This document shows positions 20,146-31,727 of a DNA stretch of 64,000 nucleotides, piece after piece. Location of the stretch: the NCBI RefSeq assembly GCF_018398425.1, contig NZ_JADPMV010000001.1, positions 2,108,001 to 2,172,000 of the forward strand, given 5' to 3'. Origin of the DNA: Pseudomonas lalucatii (GTDB lineage Bacteria > Pseudomonadota > Gammaproteobacteria > Pseudomonadales > Pseudomonadaceae). A program made the translations under genes and the position numbers. The notes below the pieces were generated by a model, which saw only the letters and a program-made list of their open reading frames with translations, was not told the DNA's origin and made no database searches. Within the stretch, counting starts at the first letter, position 1; the number at the start of each line of letters is the position of its first letter.

Positions 20146-20175
20146 GGGCAGGACTCCTCTAAAACCGTACAGGCT

Positions 20176-20202
20176 ATAACGGCGGCTCTCGGAAAATGTT
20201 TA
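20176..20202 (-). promoter_or_regulatory. sigma-28 (FliA)-type promoter of the chemoreceptor gene
   Basis: On the minus strand TAAA (20202-20199), a 15-base spacer and GCCGTTAT (20183-20176) match the sigma-28 pattern TAAA-N15-GCCGATAA, with full agreement in the -35 element and six of eight bases in the -10. It lies about 30 bases upstream of the GTG start. Confidence 0.65.
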
Positions 20203-20240
20203 GCCCAGGCGGGTCGCGCGCCCACCGAGCGCAGAAACGA

Positions 20241-20267
20241 CAAAGGGCCGCACGAGGCGACCCTTTG
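20241..20267 (-). terminator. terminator-like hairpin after purA
   Basis: CAAAGGGCCGC (20241-20251) pairs with GCGACCCTTTG (20257-20267) with one mismatch over a five-base loop, 18 bases past the purA stop. The Ts are mostly inside the stem, so termination strength is uncertain. Confidence 0.55.
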
Positions 20268-20284
20268 CAACGGCACGCAGGCGA

Positions 20285-21634
<1,350 letters not shown>

Positions 21635-22822
21635 TCAGGGCGCCAGCGGCGCCACCTGCCAACGGCCATCGCGCAGCAGCAGCTGGCGATCGCAGCCGGC
21701 CTCATGCGCATCGGTCAATTCCTGCCCGGGTAGCGCCTGCACCACCCGCGCACCCTCGCCGCGCAGGCGCTGTACCGCCTGCCACAGGAACACATCATGG
21801 TTGTCCGGCGCCCAGATGCCGGCCGGCTGTTCGCCGAGCTGCATCCGCCCCAGGCTGACCAGGGTCTTCAGGTCGGTGGAGAAGCCCGTCGCCGGACGCG
21901 CCCGCCCGAAGTCGGCGCCGATGTCGTCATAGCGCCCGCCCTGGGCGATCGACTGACCGACCCCCGGCACGAACGCGGCGAACACCACGCCGGTGTGATA
22001 GTGATAGCCGCGCAACTCGCCCAGGTCGAAGTACAGCGGCAGCTCGGGGAAGCGCAGGCTCAATGCATCGGCGATGGCCAGCAGCTCGTCCAGCGCGGCG
22101 TGCACCTCGTCCGGCGCCTCGACCAGACAGGCCTGAGCCAGGTCCAGCACCTCGCGACCGCCACAGAGCTCGGCCAGGGCACGCAGCATCTTGCCCAGCG
22201 ACGCCGGCAGCGATTCGGTGAGGGCGGCGATTTCATCCATGGCCTTGCGCTGCAGCGCATCGAACAGCTGCTGCTCGACCTCGCCGGACAGGCCGGCGGC
22301 ACGCGCCAGGCCGCGGTAGATGCCGACATGCCCGAGGTCCATGTGCACATCCGGCACCGCCGCCAGGTCGAGCATGTCGACCAGCAGGCTGATGACCTCG
22401 ACATCGCTGGCCGGGCTGGCGTCGCCATACAGCTCGGCGCCCAACTGGATCGGGCTGCGCGAGGTGGTCAGCGCCCGTGGCTGGGCATGCAGCACGCTGC
22501 CGGCATAGCACAGGCGGCTCGGCCCCTCGCGGCGCAGGGTGTGGGCGTCGATGCGCGCCACCTGCGGGGTGATGTCCGCGCGAAAGCCCATCTGTCGTCC
22601 CGACAGCGGGTCGACGACCTTGAAGGTACGCAGATCCAGGTCCTGGCCGGCGCCGGTGAGCAGCGACTCCAGGTATTCGATATGCGGCGTCACCACGAAT
22701 TCATAGCCCCAGCGCTGGAACAGGTCCAGCACCTGGCGCCGCGCCACTTCGATGCGCGCCGCTTCCGGCGGCAGCACTTCCTCGATGCCATCTGGCAGAA
22801 GCCAGCGGTCTACCGTTGCCAT
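21635..22822 (-). CDS. hisZ: ATP phosphoribosyltransferase regulatory subunit HisZ
   Basis: ATG 22822 ([21 protein letters not shown]) is preceded by a GGGAAAGG ribosome site, giving 395 residues. The protein is a HisRS paralogue, with class-II synthetase motifs such as [32 protein letters not shown] and a terminal [24 protein letters not shown]. It lacks the anticodon-binding domain and does not charge tRNA; it joins the short-form HisG to make an active, histidine-inhibited ATP-PRPP transferase. Its presence implies a short HisG elsewhere in the genome. Confidence 0.96.
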   Translation of the reverse strand: MATVDRWLLPDGIEEVLPPEAARIEVARRQVLDLFQRWGYEFVVTPHIEYLESLLTGAGQDLDLRTFKVVDPLSGRQMGFRADITPQVARIDAHTLRREGPSRLCYAGSVLHAQPRALTTSRSPIQLGAELYGDASPASDVEVISLLVDMLDLAAVPDVHMDLGHVGIYRGLARAAGLSGEVEQQLFDALQRKAMDEIAALTESLPASLGKMLRALAELCGGREVLDLAQACLVEAPDEVHAALDELLAIADALSLRFPELPLYFDLGELRGYHYHTGVVFAAFVPGVGQSIAQGGRYDDIGADFGRARPATGFSTDLKTLVSLGRMQLGEQPAGIWAPDNHDVFLWQAVQRLRGEGARVVQALPGQELTDAHEAGCDRQLLLRDGRWQVAPLAP

Positions 22823-22859
22823 TTCGCCTTTCCCCTCTCGATCCGGGCGGCACAAGCCA

Positions 22860-23045
22860 TCAGTGAAGCAGATAAAGGAGAGCCGTTCCCAGCAGCATGC
22901 TGGCCAGCCCCATAAGACGCAGTCGTCGATCCGACAGCCGTATCAGCTGCGCGACCGCTCCGCGCCATTGGCGCGGATAGAGGAAGGGCAGGATGCCTTC
23001 CAGCACCAGCAACAGACAAATCGCGACGCCCAGTTCCTGCCACAT
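22860..23045 (-). CDS. DUF2065 (YjeT-family) small membrane protein
   Basis: The 61-residue protein ([20 protein letters not shown]) has two hydrophobic helices separated by [26 protein letters not shown], matching the YjeT family found next to hflC/purA. ATG 23045 fits the family length better than the GTG three codons upstream. The function is unknown. An intrinsic terminator lies immediately upstream, so it probably begins the hisZ-purA transcript. Confidence 0.85.
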   Translation of the reverse strand: MWQELGVAICLLLVLEGILPFLYPRQWRGAVAQLIRLSDRRLRLMGLASMLLGTALLYLLH

Positions 23046-23060
23046 GATTCCCACAGACGC

Positions 23061-23084
23061 AAAAAAGCCGGGATTTTCCCGGCT
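23061..23084 (-). terminator. intrinsic terminator of the hfq-hflXKC transcript
   Basis: On the minus strand AGCCGGGA pairs with TCCCGGCT over three As and runs into TTTTTT. It is about 70 bases past the hflC stop and just before the DUF2065 gene, which marks the end of the large superoperon. Confidence 0.9.
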
Positions 23085-23151
23085 GCCGCATCATACCACG
23101 TTTTCCGCGATGGTCACCCCGACGACCGCCTGGCGGCCGTCGGGGCTTGCC

Positions 23152-24021
23152 TCAGGGCTTGGACTTCTCCAGGTAACGGAAGAAATCGCTCTTCGGGTCC
23201 AGCACCAGCACATCGCGCTTGTCCGCGAAGCTTTCGCGGTAGGCCCGCAGACTGCGGTAGAAGGAGTAGAACTCCTGATCCTGACCGTAGGCCTGGGCAT
23301 AGATGGCGGCCGCCTGGGCATCCCCCTCACCGCGCAGCTCTTCGGCCTGGCGGTAGGCTTCGGCCAGCAGCACCCGGCGCTGACGATCGGCGTCGGCGCG
23401 AATGCCCTCGGCCAGCTCCTTGCCCTTGGCGCGGTGTTCGCGAGCCTCGCGCTCGCGCTCCGAACTCATGCGGTCGAACACGCTGCGGTTGACCTCCTTC
23501 GGCAGGTCGATGGCCTTGACCCGCACGTCCACCACCTCGATGCCCAGCTCGCTCTGCGCGGCGCGGTTCAGCGAGGCGGTCACGTCGGCCATCAGCGCGT
23601 CGCGCTCGCCCGACACCGACTCGTGCAGCGTGCGCTTACCGAACTGGTCGCGCAGCGAAGCCTCCAGACGCCGCGCCAGGCGCTCGTCGGCGATCTGCTT
23701 GATGCCCGAGGTGGCGGTGTAGTAGGCCTCGGCGTCGAGCACCCGCCACTTGGCGAAGGCATCGACCATCAGCGCCTTCTTCTCCAGGGTCAGGAAGCGC
23801 GAGCTGCTCGAGTCGAGCGTCAGCAGGCGACCGTCGAACTTGCGCACCTGGTTGACGTACGGAATCTTCACATGCAGACCCGGCTGCACGTCCGGCTCGA
23901 CGATGCGGCCGAACTGCAACAGCACCGCCCGCTCGGTCTGCGCGACGATATAGAAGCTGTTCCAGGCGACGATCGCCAATACCACGCCGACGATCAGGGC
24001 GATCAGTGATTTATTGCTCAT
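23152..24021 (-). CDS. hflC: HflC, SPFH-domain modulator of FtsH
   Basis: The 289-residue protein has an N-terminal membrane anchor (LIALIVGVVLAIVAWNSFYIV), the SPFH/band-7 core (ERAVLLQFGRIVEPDVQPGLHVKIPYV) and a long helical stalk rich in Glu/Arg/Ala. HflC and HflK form a periplasmic cage around the FtsH protease and modulate its activity on membrane substrates. Its ATG overlaps the hflK stop by one base (TGATG), ensuring matched synthesis. Confidence 0.98.
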   Translation of the reverse strand: MSNKSLIALIVGVVLAIVAWNSFYIVAQTERAVLLQFGRIVEPDVQPGLHVKIPYVNQVRKFDGRLLTLDSSSSRFLTLEKKALMVDAFAKWRVLDAEAYYTATSGIKQIADERLARRLEASLRDQFGKRTLHESVSGERDALMADVTASLNRAAQSELGIEVVDVRVKAIDLPKEVNRSVFDRMSSEREREAREHRAKGKELAEGIRADADRQRRVLLAEAYRQAEELRGEGDAQAAAIYAQAYGQDQEFYSFYRSLRAYRESFADKRDVLVLDPKSDFFRYLEKSKP

Positions 24022-25178
24022 CAACGGCTCTCCCTAGTACGCAGCTCAGGCTGGCGCTGACCACTACTGCTCATGCGCGCCCCCAGATCACCGGCAGCGG
24101 CGCCGGAGATGGCGCTCGGCGCAGAACTGCTGCGACCGTCGATCATCTTGTCCAGCGGCAGGTAAAGCAGGTTGTTCTGCCCCTTCTCGCCGGTGACCAG
24201 GACCTTGCTGGTATTGCCCATCAGTTCCTGCATGGTGTCCAGATACAGACGCTCGCGCGTGACCTCCGGAGCCTTGCGGTACTCGGCCACCAGCTTGCTG
24301 AAGCGATCGGCCTCACCCTGGGCGCGGGAGACGACTTCGTCGCGATAACCGCTGGCATCCTCGATCATGCGCTGGGCCTGACCACGCGCCTCGGGCACCA
24401 CGCCATTGGCGTAGGTCTCGGCCAGGTTCTTCTCGCGCTGCTCATCCTCGCGAGCCCGGATCACGTCGTCGAAGGCTTCCTGCACCTCGCGCGGCGCCGC
24501 GGCGCTCTGCACGTTGACCTGGGTCACCAGGATGCCGGTACGGTAGGTGTCGAGGAAGCGCTGCAGGCGATCCTTGACCTCGCTGGCCAACAGCTCACGC
24601 CCCTCGGTCAGCACCTGGTCCATCTCGGTGGAGCCGACCACGTGGCGCACGGCGCTGTCGGTCGCGTGCTGCAGACTGATCTCCGGCTGGTCGACGTTGA
24701 GCACGAAGTCCTGCAGATTGCCGATCTTGTACTGCACGGTCAGCGGCACTTCGATGATGTTCTCGTCCTCGGTGAGCATCTGCCCCTGCTTGCTGTAGGC
24801 ACGCTCACGGGTGACGTTCTCCTGGAATCTGCGATCGATCGGCGGGAAATAGATGTTCAGACCCGGCCCGACCGTCTCGTAGTACTTGCCGAAGCGCAGC
24901 ACCACCGCCTGCTCCTGCTCGTCGACCACGTAGATCGCGCTGTACAGCCAGACCACCGCCAGCAGGCCGAGGCCGACGAACAGCAGGCCGAAGCCGCCGC
25001 TCTTACCGGCGCCGTCACTGCCACCACGTTTCTTACCGCTGCCGAACAAGCCATTGAGGCTCTCCTGCAACTTGCGGAAGGCTTCGTCGAGATCTGGCGG
25101 CCCCTTGCGGTCGCCGCCACGGCGCCCACCCCAAGGGTCCTGATTGTTCGAGTTGCCACCCGGCTCATTCCAAGCCAT
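24021..25178 (-). CDS. hflK: HflK, SPFH-domain modulator of FtsH
   Basis: The ATG at 25178 (MAWNEPGGNSNNQDPWGGRRGG) gives 385 residues; the upstream 17 codons lack family character. A Gly/Asn/Asp-rich cytoplasmic tail precedes the membrane helix (FGLLFVGLGLLAVVWLYSAIYVV, about residues 65-88). The SPFH domain (EQAVVLRFGKYYETVGPGLNIYFPP) and a stalk follow. It partners HflC around FtsH. It lies 97 bases after hflX, the widest gap in this part of the superoperon. Confidence 0.98.
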   Translation of the reverse strand: MAWNEPGGNSNNQDPWGGRRGGDRKGPPDLDEAFRKLQESLNGLFGSGKKRGGSDGAGKSGGFGLLFVGLGLLAVVWLYSAIYVVDEQEQAVVLRFGKYYETVGPGLNIYFPPIDRRFQENVTRERAYSKQGQMLTEDENIIEVPLTVQYKIGNLQDFVLNVDQPEISLQHATDSAVRHVVGSTEMDQVLTEGRELLASEVKDRLQRFLDTYRTGILVTQVNVQSAAAPREVQEAFDDVIRAREDEQREKNLAETYANGVVPEARGQAQRMIEDASGYRDEVVSRAQGEADRFSKLVAEYRKAPEVTRERLYLDTMQELMGNTSKVLVTGEKGQNNLLYLPLDKMIDGRSSSAPSAISGAAAGDLGARMSSSGQRQPELRTRESR

Positions 25179-25275
25179 AGCGCTCTCCATACTGATAAAG
25201 CCAAGGCGCGCCCGCGGCGCGCCCGCCAATGCTACCGAATGCCCGCCACCCGCGGCAAAACCACTGCCGCAGGCT

Positions 25276-26577
25276 TTATTGCAAAGTGTGTTGCTCGAGA
25301 AACTCCAGCGGCTGCAAACCCTCGCGACTGACCAGCCGATTCAACTCGACACGGGGCAGGCGCACCGCCAGCAGACTGCTGCCATCCTCGGCATGCTCCT
25401 CGCTCTGCACCGCGCCCAGCGCGAAGAGCTGCGCACGCAGGCGCCCCAGTCGCTGAGGCAGGCACAGGGTACCGACGAACAGGTCATCGCCCAGCAGCTC
25501 GGCGATCGCCTGCTCGAGCAACGGCAGGCCGCGCCCGTCGCGCGCGGACAGCCACACCCGCTGCGGCCGACCATCGGCGTCGCGCTGGATCTGCGGCTCC
25601 ACGCCCTCGAGCAGGTCCAGCTTGTTATACACCTCCAGCATAGGCAGTTCCTGGGCGCCGATCTCGCCCAGCACGGCCAGCACCTGCTCGATCTGCGCCA
25701 TGCGCTCGGGCTCATGGGCATCGATGACATGCAACAGCAGGTCGGAGTTGCTCGACTCCTCCAGGGTTGCCCGAAAGGCCTCGACCAGCTTGTGCGGCAG
25801 ATGGCGGATGAAACCCACGGTGTCGGCCAGCACGATCGGCCCCAGGTCGTCCAGTTCCAGACGGCGCAGGGTCGGATCGAGAGTGGCGAACAGCTGGTCG
25901 GCGGCGTAGACCTCGGAGGAGGTCAGCGCATTGAACAGGGTCGACTTACCGGCGTTGGTATAGCCGACCAGGGAAACCGACGGAATGTCCGCCCGCCGAC
26001 GCCCACGACGCGCCTGCTCGCGCTGGCTGCGCACCTTCTCCAGCTTCTGCTTGATCTGGCGGATGCGTACCCGCAGCAGGCGCCGGTCGGTCTCCAGCTG
26101 GGTTTCCCCCGGACCACGCAGACCGATACCGCCCTTCTGCCGCTCCAGGTGGGTCCAGCCGCGCACCAGCCGCGTACTCATGTGGTCCAGCTGCGCCAGT
26201 TCGACCTGCAGCTTGCCCTCGTGAGTGCGCGCGCGCTGGGCGAAGATATCGAGGATCAGCCCGGTACGGTCGAGCACGCGACACTCGAAGACGCGCTCGA
26301 GGTTGCGCTCCTGGCTGGGCGTGAGGACGTGATTGAAGATCACCAGATCGGCTTCGGCAGCCTTGACCAGGTCGCGCAACTCCTCGACCTTGCCGCTGCC
26401 GATCAGGTACTTGGCGGTCAGCCGACCGCTCGGCACGCTGAGGAAGGCCACCGCATCGGCGCCGGCCGAGAGGGCCAGCTCCTGAAACTCTTGCGGGTCT
26501 TCGCGCGCCTCGGAGTCTTGGCCTTCCAGATGAACCAGTATGGCCCGTTCACCACCTTCATGGCGCTCGAAGAACAA
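25276..26577 (-). CDS. hflX: ribosome-associated GTPase HflX
   Basis: The 433-residue protein has the HflX N-terminal domain (LIGSGKVEELRDLV), a helical linker (GPGETQLETDRRLLR) and the GTPase domain with G1 GYTNAGKSTLFN (about residues 204-215), G3 DTVGFI, and G4 NKLD. HflX binds the 50S E-site region and rescues or splits stalled ribosomes under stress. It begins 13 bases after hfq, the conserved hfq-hflX pairing. Confidence 0.98.
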   Translation of the reverse strand: MFFERHEGGERAILVHLEGQDSEAREDPQEFQELALSAGADAVAFLSVPSGRLTAKYLIGSGKVEELRDLVKAAEADLVIFNHVLTPSQERNLERVFECRVLDRTGLILDIFAQRARTHEGKLQVELAQLDHMSTRLVRGWTHLERQKGGIGLRGPGETQLETDRRLLRVRIRQIKQKLEKVRSQREQARRGRRRADIPSVSLVGYTNAGKSTLFNALTSSEVYAADQLFATLDPTLRRLELDDLGPIVLADTVGFIRHLPHKLVEAFRATLEESSNSDLLLHVIDAHEPERMAQIEQVLAVLGEIGAQELPMLEVYNKLDLLEGVEPQIQRDADGRPQRVWLSARDGRGLPLLEQAIAELLGDDLFVGTLCLPQRLGRLRAQLFALGAVQSEEHAEDGSSLLAVRLPRVELNRLVSREGLQPLEFLEQHTLQ

Positions 26578-26590
26578 TGCAGCCCCCTAA

Positions 26591-26950
<360 letters not shown>

Positions 26951-27916
26951 TTAGGCCAATATGGAGACCGTCGCCAGGTATTTCAAGGCTCGCGGCAGAT
27001 TGTCGCGGTCCAGGCTGTCGAGCCAGTGCACATCAGGCCAGCTGCGCAGCCAGGTGAACTGTCGCTTGGCCAGCTGGCGCGTGGCGACGATGCCACGCTC
27101 GCGCATCTGCGCCTCGTCCAGGCTGCCGTCCAGATAATCCCACACCTGGCGATAACCGACTGAGCGTATAGACGGCAGCCCCGCGTGCAAGTCACCTCTG
27201 CGACGCAGGCCTTCGACCTCACCGATGAAGCCCTGTTCCAACATCCATTGAAATCGTTGCGCGATGCGCGCGTGCAGCACCTGCCGCTGCGCCGGGGCGA
27301 TGGCCAGGCTGGCGACAGTATAGGGGAATCGCTTCGCCGCCGGACCGGGATTTTCCGCGACCTGGCGCTCACGGTGCGCCGTCATCGTCAGGCCGCTGAG
27401 GCGGTAGACCTCCAGCGCCCGGACCAGCCGCTGCGGGTCGTTGGGATGGATGCGTGCCGCCGACTGCGGATCCACGGCCTGCAGCTCGCGGTGCAGCGCG
27501 GCCCAGCCCTCGGCCCGGCCGCGCGCCTCCAGCTCGGCGCGCAGCTGCGGGTCGGCGCCCGGCATATCGGCCAGCCCCTCCAGCAACGCCTTGTAATACA
27601 TCATGGTGCCGCCGACCAGCAGGGGGATGCGACCGCGCGCGGTGATCTGCGCCATCGCCGCCAGGGCGTCGGTGCGGAACTCGGCCGCCGAGTAGCTCTC
27701 GGCCGGGTCGCGGATGTCGATCAGGCGGTGGGGAAACTCGGCCAGCACGGCCGTGTCCGGCTTGGCGGTGCCGATGTCCATGCCGCGGTAGATCAGCGCC
27801 GAGTCGACGCTGATCAGCTCGCACGGCAACACCCGCGCCAGCTCCAGGGCCAGATCGGTCTTGCCGGCGGCCGTCGGCCCCATCAGGAATATCGCCGGCG
27901 GCAGGCGCTCGGACAT
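26951..27916 (-). CDS. miaA: tRNA dimethylallyltransferase MiaA
   Basis: ATG 27916 ([21 protein letters not shown]) gives 321 residues. The Walker-like P loop GPTAAGKT is at residues 13-20, followed by [33 protein letters not shown], the [20 protein letters not shown] segment and [10 protein letters not shown]. It adds the dimethylallyl group to A37 of UNN-reading tRNAs. It lies 31 bases after mutL; the position miaA-hfq is conserved. Confidence 0.98.
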   Translation of the reverse strand: MSERLPPAIFLMGPTAAGKTDLALELARVLPCELISVDSALIYRGMDIGTAKPDTAVLAEFPHRLIDIRDPAESYSAAEFRTDALAAMAQITARGRIPLLVGGTMMYYKALLEGLADMPGADPQLRAELEARGRAEGWAALHRELQAVDPQSAARIHPNDPQRLVRALEVYRLSGLTMTAHRERQVAENPGPAAKRFPYTVASLAIAPAQRQVLHARIAQRFQWMLEQGFIGEVEGLRRRGDLHAGLPSIRSVGYRQVWDYLDGSLDEAQMRERGIVATRQLAKRQFTWLRSWPDVHWLDSLDRDNLPRALKYLATVSILA

Positions 27917-27947
27917 GCTCAGACCTTCTTCAGTGTGCGGCGGCCCA

Positions 27948-29825
27948 TCAGCGGCCACGCAGGAACAGCTTGTCCAGGTCATCCATGCCCAGCTGCGTCC
28001 AGGTCGGCCGCCCGTGGTTGCACTGGCCGCTGCGCTCGGTGTGCTCCATGTCGCGCAGCAGCGCATTCATCTCCGGCAGGCTCAGGCGACGATTGGCGCG
28101 CACCGCGCCATGGCAGGCCATGGTGCCGAGCAGTTCGTTGAGATGAGCCTGGATACGATCGCTGCTGCCGTACTCGAGCAGGTCGGCCAGCACGTCGCGG
28201 ACCAGCTGGGTGGCCTCGGCCTGCTTGAGCAGCGCCGGGATCTGCCGGATCGCCAGGCTTTCCGGGCCAAGGCGCTGCAATTCGAAGCCCAGGCGCTGGA
28301 ACCAGGCGGCGTGCTCCTCGGCGCAGTCCGCCTCGCGCTGGCTGACGGCCAGCGACTCGGGCACCAGCAACGGCTGGCTGCGCAGTCCCTCGCTGGCCAT
28401 GGCCACCTTGAGCCGCTCGTAGGTGATGCGCTCGTGGGCCGCATGCATGTCGACCAGCACCAGGCCCTGGACGTTCTCGGCGAGGATGTACACACCCTTG
28501 AGCTGGGCGATGGCGTAGCCGAGCGGCGGCACCTCGCCCTGCGCCTCGGGCAGGGCCGCCGGAGTCGCGCCCGGCGCCAGCGGCGCGAAGTACTCGCGGT
28601 AGGCGCCGCGGGCCTCGGCCGCCGGCAACGCGGGCTGGGGTCGTGGTGCCTGATAGCCGGCGCCGGGCGACTGCCAGACGGACTCGCCCGTCGGTCGTTC
28701 CAGCAGGCTGGCGGCCAGGCCGATCTCGCCCTGGGGGCCGAACTCACCGGCCGCCTGGCCGCTCGGGCGCACCATCGCACCGACCGCCGCCGGGGCCGCC
28801 AGCTGATCCTCGGGGCGGACCTCGCCCAGGGCCCGGTGCAGGGTGCCGTAGAGGAAGTCGTGGACCATGCGGCTGTCGCGGAAACGCACCTCGTGCTTGG
28901 TCGGGTGCACGTTGACGTCGACCACCGCCGGGTCGATCTCCAGGAACAGCACGAAGGTCGGATGGCGGCCATTGAACAGCACGTCGCGATAGGCCTGGCG
29001 CACCGCATGGGCCACCAGCTTGTCGCGGATCATCCGCCCGTTGACGTAGAAGTACTGCAGGTCGGCCTGGCTGCGCGAGAAGGTCGGCAGGCCGACCCAG
29101 CCCCACAGGTGCAGGCCGTTGCGCTCGATCTCGATCGGCAGGGCCTGCTCGAGGAAGGCCGGGCCGCAGACCGCGGCAACCCGCCGTGCCCGACCGGCCT
29201 CGTCGCCCGCCTCGTGCAGCGCCTGCACCACCTTGCCGTTGTGGCGCAGGTGGAAGGCCACATCGAAACGCGCCAGGGCCAGACGCTTGATCACCTCCTG
29301 CAGGTGGTCGAACTCGGTCTTCTCGGCGCGCAGGAACTTGCGCCGCGCCGGGGTGTTGAAGAACAGGTCGCGCACCTCCACCGAGGTGCCCACCGGATGC
29401 GCCGCCGGCTGCACCCGCGGCTGCATGTCGCGGCCTTCGGTCTCCACCTGCCAGGCCTGCTCGGCGTCGGCGGTGCGCGAGGTCAGGGTCAGGCGGGCGA
29501 CCGAGCTGATCGAGGCCAGGGCCTCGCCGCGAAACCCCAGGCTCATGACCTGCTCGAGGTCCTCCAGCTCGCGGATCTTGCTGGTGGCATGACGCGCCAG
29601 GGCCAGCGGCAGGTCGTCCGGGGGAATGCCGCCGCCATCGTCGCGCACCCGCAACAGCTTGATGCCGCCCTGCTCGACATCCACCTCGATGCGCCTGGCG
29701 CCGGAGTCCAGGCTGTTCTCCAGCAACTCCTTGATCACCGAGGCCGGCCGCTCCACCACCTCGCCGGCGGCGATCTGGTTGGCCAGCCGCGGGCTGAGCA
29801 GCTGGATACGCGCCGCGCCACTCAT
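27948..29825 (-). CDS. mutL: DNA mismatch repair protein MutL
   Basis: The 625-residue protein has the GHKL ATPase motifs: [41 protein letters not shown] and [15 protein letters not shown], then a central transducer, a Pro/Ala-rich linker (about residues 340-430) and a C-terminal dimerisation domain. It links MutS mismatch recognition to strand removal. I saw no obvious zinc-binding endonuclease motif during reading, though this was not a search; pseudomonad MutLs generally carry nicking activity. Its ATG overlaps the amiB stop (ATGA). Confidence 0.98.
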   Translation of the reverse strand: MSGAARIQLLSPRLANQIAAGEVVERPASVIKELLENSLDSGARRIEVDVEQGGIKLLRVRDDGGGIPPDDLPLALARHATSKIRELEDLEQVMSLGFRGEALASISSVARLTLTSRTADAEQAWQVETEGRDMQPRVQPAAHPVGTSVEVRDLFFNTPARRKFLRAEKTEFDHLQEVIKRLALARFDVAFHLRHNGKVVQALHEAGDEAGRARRVAAVCGPAFLEQALPIEIERNGLHLWGWVGLPTFSRSQADLQYFYVNGRMIRDKLVAHAVRQAYRDVLFNGRHPTFVLFLEIDPAVVDVNVHPTKHEVRFRDSRMVHDFLYGTLHRALGEVRPEDQLAAPAAVGAMVRPSGQAAGEFGPQGEIGLAASLLERPTGESVWQSPGAGYQAPRPQPALPAAEARGAYREYFAPLAPGATPAALPEAQGEVPPLGYAIAQLKGVYILAENVQGLVLVDMHAAHERITYERLKVAMASEGLRSQPLLVPESLAVSQREADCAEEHAAWFQRLGFELQRLGPESLAIRQIPALLKQAEATQLVRDVLADLLEYGSSDRIQAHLNELLGTMACHGAVRANRRLSLPEMNALLRDMEHTERSGQCNHGRPTWTQLGMDDLDKLFLRGR

Positions 29826-31252
29826 GGCTGGGCCGCCAGGGCGGTGACGGGAATCTGCAGGGTCTGACCGACCTTGATGACGTCCGAGCGCAGGGCATTG
29901 GTGCTGCGCAGGCTCGCCAGGCTGACCTGATAGCGCAGGGCGATCAACGCCAGGCTCTCGCCGGCGCTGACCACATGCTCGCGCGGGCCCTGGGCGATCT
30001 TGCCGTTGTCGCGCAGCCAGGCCAGGTAGGTGCCGGGCGGCGGATTCTGCTGGAAGAACTGCCGCACGCCGCTGAGGATCGAGCGCGACAGCGCCTGCTG
30101 ATGGCTGGCGCTGGCCAGCTTGCGGGCCTCGTTGGGGTTGGAGATGAAGCCGGTCTCCACCAGGATCGACGGGATATCCGGCGACTTCAGCACCATGAAG
30201 CCGGCCTGTTCGACCCGCCGCTTGTGCAGCGGGGTGATCTGCCCCATGTTGCTCAACACCTTCTGCCCGACGTTCAGGCTGGAGGACAGCGAGGCGGTCA
30301 TCGACAGGTCCAGCAGCACCCCGGCGAGCATGCGGTCCTTGTCGTCGAGGCTGACATTGCCGGCACCGCCGATCAGGTCCGACTGGTTTTCCGCGTCCGC
30401 CAGCCAGCGCGCGGTCTCCGACGTTGCGCCGCGATCCGACAGGGCATAGACCGAGGCACCGAAGGCGGCGGCGCGCGGCGCGGCATCGGCGTGAATCGAG
30501 ACGAACAGGTCGGCGCCCTTCTTGCGGGCGATCTCGGTGCGTTTGCGTAGCGGGATGAAATAGTCGCCGGTGCGCACCAGTTCGCCGCGAAAGCCCTTCT
30601 CGGCGTTGATCTGCCGCTGCAGCTCCTTGGCGATGGCCAGGGTCACGTGCTTTTCGAACTGGCCCTTGACCGGCGACAGGGCGCCCGGGTCTTCGCCGCC
30701 GTGGCCGGCGTCGATGGCGATGACGATATCGCGCTTGCCGCCGGGCACCGGGGTCAGCTTGGGCGGCACCTGGGTCGGCGTGACCGGTACCGGCGGCGCG
30801 CTGGCGGCCGCCGTGGACGGCAGGGCAGGCGCGGCATCCGCCTCCTGGTCGAACAGGTCGACGACCAGGCGATGGCCATACTGCTGGTTCGGCGCCAGGG
30901 TGAAGCTCTTCGGCGTGACCGGCGTCGCCAGGTCGATCACCACGCGCAGCTCTTCGGCGCTGCGCTGGGCCGAACGCACGCCGGTGATCGGCGTATTGCT
31001 CAGGGCCAACTGATCGAACTGGGTGGCGAGCTTGGCGCCACTGATATCGATGACGATGCGATTCGGCGCGCTGAGGGTGAACACGCCGTGCTGCACCGGC
31101 CCGGACAGATCGAACACCAGCCGGGTGTTATCCGGCGCCCGCCACAGCCGCACGCTGCGCACATCCGAAGCGGCCAGCACCTCGGCGGCGAACGCCGCCA
31201 ACACCACCCCAACCGCGATGAAACGCGCACCTACGCGCATAGCCAACCCCAT
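29822..31252 (-). CDS. amiB: N-acetylmuramoyl-L-alanine amidase AmiB
   Basis: ATG 31252 begins a signal peptide ([20 protein letters not shown]), giving 476 residues. An AMIN domain (about residues 35-135) targets the septum. The zinc amidase domain starts with [14 protein letters not shown] (about 195) and includes [10 protein letters not shown] and a late [14 protein letters not shown]-terminal LysM repeat (about 430-474) binds peptidoglycan. It cleaves septal murein during daughter-cell separation. It starts 7 bases after tsaE and overlaps mutL. Confidence 0.97.
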   Translation of the reverse strand: MGLAMRVGARFIAVGVVLAAFAAEVLAASDVRSVRLWRAPDNTRLVFDLSGPVQHGVFTLSAPNRIVIDISGAKLATQFDQLALSNTPITGVRSAQRSAEELRVVIDLATPVTPKSFTLAPNQQYGHRLVVDLFDQEADAAPALPSTAAASAPPVPVTPTQVPPKLTPVPGGKRDIVIAIDAGHGGEDPGALSPVKGQFEKHVTLAIAKELQRQINAEKGFRGELVRTGDYFIPLRKRTEIARKKGADLFVSIHADAAPRAAAFGASVYALSDRGATSETARWLADAENQSDLIGGAGNVSLDDKDRMLAGVLLDLSMTASLSSSLNVGQKVLSNMGQITPLHKRRVEQAGFMVLKSPDIPSILVETGFISNPNEARKLASASHQQALSRSILSGVRQFFQQNPPPGTYLAWLRDNGKIAQGPREHVVSAGESLALIALRYQVSLASLRSTNALRSDVIKVGQTLQIPVTALAAQP

Positions 31253-31259
31253 TTTTCGT

Positions 31260-31727
31260 TCATGCTCCGATGGCCAGGGCGGCGCACCAGGTTTCGCCGC
31301 GCACGCTGTGCGCCTGCAGGCGCAGCGAACGGCCGGCCGCTTGCGGGGTAATGGTAATGTCCAGGTCGGCCTTTGGCAAAATGCCGGCGCCGCGCTGCGG
31401 CCACTCCACCAGGCACAGGGCGTCGCCGGCGAAGTAATCGCGAATGCCGAGAAACTCCAGTTCCTCGGGGTCGACCAGGCGATACAGGTCGAAGTGGTAG
31501 GCCCGTGCGCCGTCGAGTTCATAGGGCTCGACCAGGGTGAAGGTCGGGCTCTTCACCGCGCCGACATGGCCCAGGCCGCGGATGATGCCGCGCGCCAGGG
31601 TGGTCTTGCCGGCGCCCAGGTCGCCGTGCAGGTAGATCACCCCCTGCCCCTTGCTGGCCTGGGCGATGGCCGCCCCCAGGGCATACATGGCCGCTTCGTC
31701 GGCGGCGTAGCGTTCTATTTCGGTCAA
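31260..31727 (-). CDS. tsaE: tRNA t6A synthesis ATPase TsaE
   Basis: The 155-residue protein has Walker [29 protein letters not shown] and [21 protein letters not shown], all TsaE signatures. The start is taken as TTG 31727: it overlaps the nnrD stop as TTGA and sits eight bases after AGGAG, whereas the GTG at 31733 is too close to that site. TsaE works with TsaB and TsaD in threonylcarbamoyl transfer to A37 of ANN-reading tRNAs. Confidence 0.96.
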   Translation of the reverse strand: MTEIERYAADEAAMYALGAAIAQASKGQGVIYLHGDLGAGKTTLARGIIRGLGHVGAVKSPTFTLVEPYELDGARAYHFDLYRLVDPEELEFLGIRDYFAGDALCLVEWPQRGAGILPKADLDITITPQAAGRSLRLQAHSVRGETWCAALAIGA

